Shown here: positions 15,162-20,862 of the stretch, in pieces
Layout of the letters: each line of letters starts with the position of its first letter
How positions within the stretch are numbered: position 1 is the first letter of the stretch
The notes under the pieces: model-generated
What the model was told of the DNA's origin: nothing
What the model saw: only the letters and a program-made list of their open reading frames with translations
The model's database searches: none
Assembly (NCBI GenBank): GCA_044867805.1
Contig: JBIOVQ010000253.1
Span: forward strand, 1 to 20,862
Length of the DNA stretch: 20,862 nucleotides
Direction: 5' to 3'
From: SG8-41 sp044867805
GTDB taxonomy: Bacteria; Pseudomonadota; Gammaproteobacteria; Burkholderiales; SG8-41
Program-made: the position numbers and the translations under genes

Positions 15162-15231
15162 GACGCAAAGACGCAAAGACGCAAAGGGGTTCCAATATTA
15201 ATACTTCTTTGCGCCTTCGCGCCTTTGCGTC
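15162..15231 (+). repeat. Inverted pair of octad tandem repeats (GACGCAAA)
   Basis: The left arm is GACGCAAA three times plus G (15162-15186). The right arm (15207-15231) reads on the other strand as GACGCAAA, GGCGCGAA, GGCGCAAA, G. The arms match at 22 of 25 positions around a 20-base AT-rich loop. The element fills the 102-base gap between proA and lpdA and ends about 20 bases before the lpdA start. Confidence 0.85.
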
Positions 15232-15244
15232 GAAGGGTTTGACG

Positions 15245-16501
15245 TTACTTCCTGATCTGCCCGGTGCCGAGCACCACGTACTTGAGGGAAGTCAATCCCT
15301 CGAGCCCGACCGGGCCGCGCGCGTGCAGCTTGTCGGTCGAGATGCCGACCTCGGCGCCCAGGCCGTACTCGTAGCCGTCGGCGAAGCGCGTGGAGGCGTT
15401 CACCATCACCGAGCTCGAATCCACCTCGCGCAGGAAGCGCTGCGCGCGCGCCTTGTCCCGCGTGACGATGGCGTCGGTGTGCTGCGAGCCGTAGCTCGCG
15501 ATGTGGTTGATCGCCTCGTCCAGGTCCTTTACCACGCGCACCGACAGGATGGCGTCGAGGTATTCCGTGTACCAGTCGTCCTCGGTGGCGGGTTTCATCT
15601 GCGGGACTATCCTGCGCGATTCTTCGTCGCCGCGCAGCTCGATGCCCTTATCGAGGTAAATCCGGGAGAGCGGCGGCAGCACCTTGCCCGCGATGCCGCG
15701 CGCGACCAGCAACGTTTCCATCGTGTTGCAGGTCCCGAGCCGCTGCGTCTTGGCGTTGTCGGCGATGCGGATCGCCTGCTTGAGGTCGGCTTTGTCGTCG
15801 ATGTAGGTGTGGCAGACCCCATGGAGGTGCTTGATCATCGGGATGCGCGATTCGCGCATCAGCCGCTCGATCAGGCTTTTCCCCCCGCGCGGCACGATCA
15901 CGTCCACGTAGTCGTGCATCGTGATCAACTCGCCCACCGCGGCGCGGTCGGCAATCTCGACCACTTGTACCGCCGTCTCCGGCAGCCCGGCGCTTTTCAG
16001 CCCGTCGCGCACGCAGGCAGCAATCGCCTGGTTGGAATGGATCGCCTCCGAGCCGCCGCGCAGGATCGCCGCGTTGCCCGACTTGATGCACAGGCCGGCG
16101 GCGTCCGCCGTGACGTTGGGGCGCGATTCGTAAATGATGGCGACCACCCCGAGCGGCACGCGCATCTGGCCGACGCGGATGCCGGAGGGCCGCTTGCGCA
16201 GCCCGCTGATCCGCCCGATGGGGTCGGGCAGAGCGGCAATCTGGCGCAGGCCGTCCGCCATCGCGGCGATCACCCTGGGCGTGAGGGTGAGGCGGTCGAC
16301 CATCGCCGCGTCCAGGTTCTGCGATTTCGCCGCCGCGAGATCGCGCGCATTGGCCTCGAGCAGGCTCTTGCGGTCGCGCTCGATCGCCGCCGCCATTGCC
16401 TTCAGCGCGCGGTTCTTGGTCGCGGTGTCGGCCCTGGCGACCAGGCGCGCGGCCGCGCGCGCCTGCCTGCCGACGCCGTGTATGTAGGTCTGGACATCCA
16501 T
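15245..16501 (-). CDS. proA: Gamma-glutamyl phosphate reductase (glutamate-5-semialdehyde dehydrogenase)
   Basis: This 418-residue cytoplasmic enzyme carries out the second step of proline synthesis, the NADPH reduction of glutamyl 5-phosphate to glutamate semialdehyde. Length and landmarks fit ProA throughout: VGQMRVPLGVVAIIYESRPN in the cofactor domain, LCIKSGNAAILRGGSEA, VDVIVPRGGKSLI, and the catalytic cysteine C258 in LGTCNTMETLL. The ATG at 16501 is preferred over the upstream in-frame start at 16621 because homologous sequence begins here (MDVQTYIHGVG) and a GGAG site precedes it. It lies behind holA, the common betaproteobacterial order. A perfect hairpin stands 10 bases ahead of the start and a small ORF lies before that, so its translation may be controlled in the leader. 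Confidence 0.95.
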   Translation of the reverse strand: MDVQTYIHGVGRQARAAARLVARADTATKNRALKAMAAAIERDRKSLLEANARDLAAAKSQNLDAAMVDRLTLTPRVIAAMADGLRQIAALPDPIGRISGLRKRPSGIRVGQMRVPLGVVAIIYESRPNVTADAAGLCIKSGNAAILRGGSEAIHSNQAIAACVRDGLKSAGLPETAVQVVEIADRAAVGELITMHDYVDVIVPRGGKSLIERLMRESRIPMIKHLHGVCHTYIDDKADLKQAIRIADNAKTQRLGTCNTMETLLVARGIAGKVLPPLSRIYLDKGIELRGDEESRRIVPQMKPATEDDWYTEYLDAILSVRVVKDLDEAINHIASYGSQHTDAIVTRDKARAQRFLREVDSSSVMVNASTRFADGYEYGLGAEVGISTDKLHARGPVGLEGLTSLKYVVLGTGQIRK

Positions 16502-16511
16502 CGGGACTCCG

Positions 16512-16549
16512 CAAGGAATCAATCGGATCCAGGTCCGATTGATTCCTTG
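16512..16549 (-). promoter_or_regulatory. Perfect 16-bp hairpin in the proA leader
   Basis: CAAGGAATCAATCGGA and its exact inverse flank a 6-base loop. It ends 10 bases before the proA ATG and just ahead of the GGAG site. No T-run follows, so it is not an ordinary terminator. The stop codon of the small upstream ORF (16519-16656) lies within the stem. Confidence 0.7.
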
Positions 16550-16656
16550 AACAAAACCGCCCCCAAGCGTTTGGCGGGGGAAAACCGGAGACGCGGCACT
16601 GGCATCCAAGCCCCTTCCCATAGTGGACGAGGAATGGTGACCTCGAACAGCTTCAT
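16519..16656 (-). CDS. Possible 45-residue proline-rich leader ORF before proA
   Basis: A short frame starts with ATG at 16656 behind a good AAGGA ribosome site (six-base spacing) and ends in TGA at 16519, 17 bases before proA. It encodes 45 residues beginning MKLFEVTIPRPLWEGAW, with prolines at 9, 11, 19, 21, 27 and 43. No family is recognised. Its last codons run through the first arm and loop of the 16512-16549 hairpin, so a translating ribosome would open that hairpin. It could be a leader peptide, a small unrelated protein or chance; high GC content alone raises proline content, so I am not sure it is real. Confidence 0.25.
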   Translation of the reverse strand: MKLFEVTIPRPLWEGAWMPVPRLRFSPAKRLGAVLFKESIGPGSD

Positions 16657-16678
16657 CAAAAATCCTTGGGCGGTTTTG
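16552..16678. repeat. Inverted repeat between holA and proA
   Basis: CAAAACCGCCCCCAAG (16552-16567) and the inverse of CAAAACCGCCCAAG (16665-16678) differ by a 2-base indel and are 97 bases apart. The arms bracket most of the possible leader ORF. The local hairpins at 16512-16549 and 16683-16716 lie just outside them. Confidence 0.5.
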
Positions 16679-16682
16679 CTTC

Positions 16683-16716
16683 AGCAGCCTGTCGCGACTT
16701 CGTGCGGCAGGCTGCT
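16683..16716 (-). other. Hairpin directly after the holA stop
   Basis: AGCAGCCTG (16683-16691) and CAGGCTGCT (16708-16716) form a perfect 9-bp stem, extended inward by C-G and G-T pairs. Its outer base is part of the holA stop codon. No T-run follows on the minus strand, so it may be an RNA-processing or weak termination structure. Confidence 0.5.
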
Positions 16717-17804
16717 CAGAACAGCGCCGGCTGATTTCGTTCCGCCGCGCTCGCGGCCGCGGCCATTTTACCCCGTTTCGCTACGGGCTTCGCCGGCGCC
16801 GACGCGGCGAACCTCAGGGCGAGCTGCAGCAGCTCGTCCCACACGTCGCCGCGGATCAGGCCCTTCACCATGCGGTCGACTCGCGCCGCGTGCAGGATCC
16901 CTGCCTCGACCTGCTCGCGCGAGTAGCGGCGAAGGTTCTGCTGCATCAGCGCCTGGTGGTTTGAGCCCCACACTCTCAGGTCGCGCCACATCTGGGACGG
17001 CGTCTTGCCGGCGGCCAGCGCTTCCAGCACGCGGCCGATGGTGCGGATCTCCTCGGCGATGGCCCACAGCACGAGGGGCGGCGCGGTGCCCTCGCTCTTC
17101 AAGCCGTCGATCATGCGGGCGAGGCGCAGCACGTCGCCTTCGAGCAGGGCCTCGCCGAGGTTGAACACGTCATAGCGCGCCACGTCGAGCACGGCTTCGT
17201 GCGCCTGCTCATGGGCGATAGCGCCGGACGGAAACAGCAGCGCGAGCTTCTGCACCTCCTGGTGCGCCGCCAGGAGATTGCCCTCGACCCGGTCGGCGAT
17301 GAAGTCGAGCGTGTCGCGGTCCGCTTCCTGGTTCTGCGCCCGCAGCCGCCCCGCGATCCAGTCGGGAAGCGCCTTGCGGGTGACCGCCTTGGCCTCGACC
17401 GCGACGCCCGCGCGCTCCAGCGACTCGAACCAGGCGGCCTTCTGCGTCCGCCACTCGATGCCCGGCAGCTGCACCAGGGTGAGCGTGTCGGGGGGCAGTG
17501 CCTCGCAATAGCGCTGCAGCGCCTCCGCGCCCTCGTTCCCGGGCTTGCCGGTGGGAATGCGCAGCTCGAGGATGCGGCGCGTGGCGAACAGGGACTGCGA
17601 GCTGCCCGCGAACGCGAGCTCGCTCCATCTGAAGCCGGAATCGGCGGTGAGGACCTGGCGCTCGGTATAGCCGTCGGCGCGGGCGCGCGCCCGGATGCGG
17701 TCGGCGGCCTCCAGCGCCAGCAGCTCTTCGTCGCCGAACACGGCGTAGAGCGGCTTGAAGTCCCGCGCGAGGTGCTGCTGCAGCTGCTCGGTGCCTATCC
17801 GCAT
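16716..17804 (-). CDS. holA: DNA polymerase III delta subunit
   Basis: This 362-residue protein is the clamp-loader subunit that opens the beta sliding clamp. The N-terminal part (MRIGTEQLQQHLARDFKPLY, then VFGDEELLALEAADRIR) is the degenerate AAA+ start typical of HolA. The middle has the family's DTLTLVQLPG and WIAGRLRAQN stretches, the collar region has EGNLLAAHQEVQKLALL, and the helix YDVFNLGEALLEGD is characteristic. It ends NQPALF, which resembles a beta-clamp-binding pentapeptide. The ATG at 17804 is supported by homology, but no ribosome site precedes it, because a heptad repeat begins three bases upstream. Gene order leuS-lptE-holA is the classical one. Confidence 0.93.
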   Translation of the reverse strand: MRIGTEQLQQHLARDFKPLYAVFGDEELLALEAADRIRARARADGYTERQVLTADSGFRWSELAFAGSSQSLFATRRILELRIPTGKPGNEGAEALQRYCEALPPDTLTLVQLPGIEWRTQKAAWFESLERAGVAVEAKAVTRKALPDWIAGRLRAQNQEADRDTLDFIADRVEGNLLAAHQEVQKLALLFPSGAIAHEQAHEAVLDVARYDVFNLGEALLEGDVLRLARMIDGLKSEGTAPPLVLWAIAEEIRTIGRVLEALAAGKTPSQMWRDLRVWGSNHQALMQQNLRRYSREQVEAGILHAARVDRMVKGLIRGDVWDELLQLALRFAASAPAKPVAKRGKMAAAASAAERNQPALF

Positions 17805-17807
17805 CAG

Positions 17808-17894
17808 TCGTGAATAGTGAATCGTGAATCGTGAATCGTCAACCCGGCGATCCGCTTGCTCAACGATTAACCATTCACCATTTACGATTCACGA
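17808..17894 (+). repeat. Inverted pair of heptad tandem repeats (TCGTGAA)
   Basis: The left arm (17808-17839) is TCGTGAA, TAGTGAA, TCGTGAA, TCGTGAA, TCGT. The right arm (17863-17894) reads on the other strand as TCGTGAA, TCGTAAA, TGGTGAA, TGGTTAA, TCGT. The two match at 27 of 32 positions around a 23-base loop. The element fills nearly the whole gap between the lptE stop and the holA start and leaves only three bases before the holA ATG. Confidence 0.88.
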
Positions 17895-17898
17895 GCAC

Positions 17899-18438
17899 CT
17901 AGGATTTCAGCTTCGTGCCCTGCAGGCGCCGCACGAGCTGCTGGACCGCGTCATCGCGCATGTTGCGGTAGAGCAGGGCTTCTTCCCCTTCCTTGGACAG
18001 GGCCGAATCGTCCCGGTAGGAAAAGTCGCGCCTCAGCAGGATCTCGCTCGCCGGGATGTGCTCGCGTTTCTTTCCGTCGGTGAGCCGGAACAGGACGCGG
18101 TATCTCAGCTCGTATTCCGCTACCCGCCCGCCGCCCGTGAGCGACAGGATCTGCCTCTCCTGCAGCTCGTTGATGATCTGCAGGATGACCTCGGCCTCGC
18201 CCGGCTTCTCGGCGACCCTCGTGCTGCTGCCGGAACGCACCGCGCGCTTGATCTGCTGGGCGAGGAGCGATCTCGGGGCAGCCTGGACGTAAATGGACTC
18301 GAAGGGCAACTCCGCGACGCCGCGCAGCTGGAAGCCGCAGGCGGCGACGAGCAGCGTCGCCGCGAGAAGGATGAAGGATGAAGGATGAAGGATGACCCGC
18401 GCCCGTCCGTTCCATTTCCACGAGCGCGTGCCGGCCAT
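17899..18438 (-). CDS. lptE: LPS assembly lipoprotein LptE
   Basis: This 179-residue outer-membrane lipoprotein forms the plug of the LptD pore that inserts lipopolysaccharide. The signal peptide has a basic start (R5, K8, R12, R14), a hydrophobic core and a lipobox ending LVAAC, with C34 the lipidated residue, followed by the family hallmark GFQLRG. The remainder shows the usual short alpha/beta pattern and the ending DDAVQQLVRRL. The ATG is separated from the leuS stop by a single base (TGATATG), so the two are coupled; no strong ribosome site is seen. Unusually, residues 15-25 are encoded by four exact copies of a 7-base repeat. The position between leuS and holA confirms the identity. Confidence 0.9.
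   Translation of the reverse strand: MAGTRSWKWNGRARVILHPSSFILLAATLLVAACGFQLRGVAELPFESIYVQAAPRSLLAQQIKRAVRSGSSTRVAEKPGEAEVILQIINELQERQILSLTGGGRVAEYELRYRVLFRLTDGKKREHIPASEILLRRDFSYRDDSALSKEGEEALLYRNMRDDAVQQLVRRLQGTKLKS
18366..18395 (-). repeat. Four exact heptads (GAAGGAT) inside the lptE signal peptide
   Basis: GAAGGAT occurs four times in a row on the plus strand, followed by GA. On the coding strand this gives the peptide ILHPSSFIL. Because the unit is seven bases, gain or loss of one copy would change the reading frame. Confidence 0.9.
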
Positions 18439-18439
18439 A

Positions 18440-20862
18440 TCACACCACTACGTTGACGAGGCGGCCAGGAACGACAACGACTTTCTTGACCGCCTGGCCG
18501 CTGACGTGCTTCTGCACCGCCGGGTCGGCGAGCACGATGGTCTCGATCGCTTTCGAATCGGCGCCGCGCGGAACGCGCACGTCGCCGCGCTTCCTGCCGT
18601 TCACCTGGACCACGAGCTCGATCTCGTCCTCGATCAGGGCCGCGGGGTCGTGCTCGGGCCACTTCTCCTTGAGTATGTCCGCGCCGAAATCGAGCTCACG
18701 CCACAGATGGTGCGAGACATGAGGGGCTATCGGGTAAAGCAGCCGCAGCAGGATCCTGAGACCTTCCGGGGCCACGTCGTCATCTACCCCGGACAGGCGA
18801 TCCAGCGCATTCAGTATCTTCATCGCCGCGGAGGCGACCGTATTGAACTGGTACTTGCCGAGGTCGTAATTCGCCTGCTTGAGCACCGAATGGATCTCGA
18901 GGCGCGTGGCCCTCTTCTCAACGGGGGCGACCGCAGCACCCCCGCCGCTCTGGAATCTTACGGCGTAGCTCCACAGCCGCCTGAGGTAGCGCGCGGCGCC
19001 TTCAACCCCCGCGTCGCTCCACACCAGGGTGTCCTCGGGCGGCGAGGTGAACATCACGAAGAAGCGCGCGATGTCGGCGCCGTAGTGGTCGATGAGTTCC
19101 TGCGGATCGACGCCGTTGTTCTTCGACTTGGACATGGTGCCCATGCCGCCCGACTCGACCGGCTGTCCGTCCGCCTTGAGTATGGCGCCGCCGCTCTTCG
19201 GCTCGACCTCGGCCGGGTTGTAGTAGGTGACGCGGCCGCCGTCGGCCTGGCGGAAATAGATGTCGTTCAGCACCATGCCCTGCGTCAGCAGGTTGGTGAA
19301 GGGCTCGTCGATCTTCACGAGGCCCAGGTCGCGCATCACCTTGGTCCAGAAGCGCGAGTAGAGCAGGTGCAGGATGGCGTGCTCGATGCCGCCGATGTAC
19401 TGGTCCACGGGCAGCCAGTAGGCAACCCGCTGGTCCACCATGCTCTTCGCGTTGTCGGGGCAGGCGTAGCGGAGGTAGTACCAGGACGAGTCCACGAAGG
19501 TGTCCATGGTGTCGGTTTCGCGCCTGGCCGGCTTGCCGCATTTCGGGCACTTGGTGTCGACGAAATCGGCGCGCTTCGCGAGCGGATTGCCCGTGCCGTC
19601 GGGGACGCAATCCTCCGGCAGCACCACCGGGAGGTCCCGGTCGGGGACAGGCACGTCGCCGCAGGCCGGGCAATGGATGATGGGGATGGGCGTGCCCCAA
19701 TAGCGCTGGCGCGAGATGCCCCAGTCGCGCAGCCGCCACAGCACCTGCTTTTCCCCCAGCCCCTTCGCCTTCAGGTTGGCTGCGACCGCGTCCACCGCCT
19801 GCTGGTAGCCGAGCCCGTCGTAGGGCCCTGAATTGAAGCACTCGCCGTATTCGACGTAGGCGGCCTCCAGCGGGAGCTTGAGCTTGCCGTCCCTGGGACG
19901 GATGACGGGCTTGATCGGCAGGCGGTAGTGTTGGGCGAATTCGAAGTCGCGTTGATCGTGGCCCGGGACGCCCATCACGGCGCCCTCGCCGTAGGCCATC
20001 AGCACGTAGTTGCCGACCCACACCGGAACCTTCGCGCCGGTGAGCGGGTGCACGACCGAGATGCCGGTCGGCATGCCCTTCTTCTCGATCGTCGCGAGAT
20101 CCGCCTCCATCACGCTGCCGCGCTTGCACTCCTCGACGAAGGCCGCGAGCTTGGGATCGGTCCGGGCGGCATGGGTCGCGAGCGGATGCTCGGCGGCGAC
20201 CGCGCAGAAGGTGACTCCCATGATGGTGTCGGCGCGCGTGGTGAAGACCCACAATTTGCCGCTCCTGCCGTCGAGCTCGTAGGGGAAAGCGAAGCGCACG
20301 CCGTAGCTCTTCCCGATCCAGTTGGCCTGCATGGTCTTGACCCGCTCGGGCCAGCCGGGCAGCGTGTCGAGCGCCGCCAGCAGCTCGTCGGCGTACTTCG
20401 TGATCGCCATGTAGTACATCGGGATCTCGCGCTTCTGCACCAGCGCGCCGGTGCGCCAGCCGCGCCCGTCGATCACCTGCTCGTTGGCGAGCACGGTCTT
20501 GTCCACCGGGTCCCAGTTCACGACGCCGGTCTTCTTGTAGACGAGCCCTTTCTCGAGCATCCGCAGGAACAGCCACTGGTTCCACCGGTAGTAGCCGGGC
20601 TGGCAGGTGGCGAGCTCGCGCGACCAGTCGATGGCGAAGCCGAGCGACTTCAGCTGCCCCTTCATGTGGGCGATGTTGGCGTAGGTCCATTGCGCCGGCG
20701 GCACGCCGTTCGCCATCGCCGCGTTCTCGGCGGGGAGCCCGAACGCGTCCCAGCCCATCGGCTGCAGCACGTTGCGGCCGTTCATCCGGTGATAGCGGGT
20801 GAGCACGTCGCCGATGGTGTAGTTGCGCACGTGCCCCATGTGCAGTTTCCCGGACGGGTAGG
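18440..20862 (-). CDS. leuS: Leucyl-tRNA synthetase (N-terminus outside window)
   Basis: The frame is open to the window edge and gives 806 residues, so about 50 residues of the start are missing. It charges tRNA-Leu in the cytoplasm. The visible part begins YPSGKLHMGHVRNYTIGDVL, with the class I HIGH signature as HMGH. The editing domain is recognised by FTTRADTIMGVTFCAVAAEH and GVPGHDQRDFEFA. A leucine-specific zinc region has two cysteine pairs (CPACG, KCPKCG). DSSWYYLRYACP and the KMSKS loop as GTMSKSKNNG follow, and the C-terminal tRNA-binding domain ends VVVPGRLVNVVV. It leads the minus-strand run leuS-lptE-holA-proA-lpdA. Confidence 0.97.
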   Translation of the reverse strand, partial: YPSGKLHMGHVRNYTIGDVLTRYHRMNGRNVLQPMGWDAFGLPAENAAMANGVPPAQWTYANIAHMKGQLKSLGFAIDWSRELATCQPGYYRWNQWLFLRMLEKGLVYKKTGVVNWDPVDKTVLANEQVIDGRGWRTGALVQKREIPMYYMAITKYADELLAALDTLPGWPERVKTMQANWIGKSYGVRFAFPYELDGRSGKLWVFTTRADTIMGVTFCAVAAEHPLATHAARTDPKLAAFVEECKRGSVMEADLATIEKKGMPTGISVVHPLTGAKVPVWVGNYVLMAYGEGAVMGVPGHDQRDFEFAQHYRLPIKPVIRPRDGKLKLPLEAAYVEYGECFNSGPYDGLGYQQAVDAVAANLKAKGLGEKQVLWRLRDWGISRQRYWGTPIPIIHCPACGDVPVPDRDLPVVLPEDCVPDGTGNPLAKRADFVDTKCPKCGKPARRETDTMDTFVDSSWYYLRYACPDNAKSMVDQRVAYWLPVDQYIGGIEHAILHLLYSRFWTKVMRDLGLVKIDEPFTNLLTQGMVLNDIYFRQADGGRVTYYNPAEVEPKSGGAILKADGQPVESGGMGTMSKSKNNGVDPQELIDHYGADIARFFVMFTSPPEDTLVWSDAGVEGAARYLRRLWSYAVRFQSGGGAAVAPVEKRATRLEIHSVLKQANYDLGKYQFNTVASAAMKILNALDRLSGVDDDVAPEGLRILLRLLYPIAPHVSHHLWRELDFGADILKEKWPEHDPAALIEDEIELVVQVNGRKRGDVRVPRGADSKAIETIVLADPAVQKHVSGQAVKKVVVVPGRLVNVVV

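Noticed and set aside
15245..16621. Longer 458-residue form of ProA
   Set aside because: The extra 40 residues are not ProA-like, are encoded across the hairpin, and have no ribosome site in front; the ATG at 16501 has GGAG and matches the family start.
17808..17894. CRISPR-like array
   Set aside because: The units are 7 bases, contiguous and degenerate, with no spacers between them and no cas gene in the window.

Overview
The window is GC-rich and reads as a chromosome segment of a betaproteobacterium. The evidence is the minus-strand order leuS, lptE, holA, proA and a dihydrolipoamide dehydrogenase that carries its own N-terminal lipoyl domain, plus several Tat-exported and c-type cytochrome respiratory proteins. 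I cannot name a genus from sequence alone.

Layout. (1) 1-141: the 3' end of a probable SAM-dependent methyltransferase gene. (2) 334-6018, plus strand: two tandem paralogous small/large pairs of periplasmic molybdenum hydroxylases (isoquinoline 1-oxidoreductase IorAB / aldehyde dehydrogenase type). Each pair has its own similar-looking promoter and its own rho-independent terminator. (3) 6198-7829, plus strand: a promoter, a remnant of a cytochrome c 3' end, a cytochrome b561 and a YVTN/PQQ-associated beta-propeller. (4) 7913-12032, minus strand: a quinoprotein (PQQ) alcohol dehydrogenase, a diheme cytochrome c4-type protein and a Tat-exported multicopper oxidase. (5) 12305-12943, plus strand: a secreted ankyrin-repeat protein. 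(6) 13027-20862, minus strand: leuS (5' end outside the window), lptE, holA, proA, lpdA and a 63-residue small protein.

How the genes may work together. Regions 2-5 look like an island for periplasmic oxidation. The PQQ enzyme could oxidise an alcohol to an aldehyde and the molybdenum hydroxylases could oxidise an aldehyde or N-heterocycle. Cytochrome c4 and cytochrome b561 would carry electrons, and the multicopper oxidase is a possible oxygen-reducing or copper-handling partner. The substrate is not visible in the sequence. Region 6 is ordinary housekeeping: leucyl-tRNA synthesis, LPS transport, DNA polymerase III clamp loading, proline synthesis and an E3 subunit.

The most unusual signal is not a gene. 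The gaps, and two coding regions, are occupied by short tandem 7- or 8-base repeats, three of them in inverted pairs, with a different unit at each place: 3203-3273, 7876-7906, 15162-15231, 17808-17894 and 18366-18395. The last lies in frame inside the lptE signal peptide. In addition there are two C7/G7 palindromic units inside the interdomain linker of lpdA, a CTAG-bounded 65-bp inverted-repeat element at 12966-13030, and a perfect 16-bp hairpin just before proA. That hairpin overlaps the end of a small proline-rich ORF.
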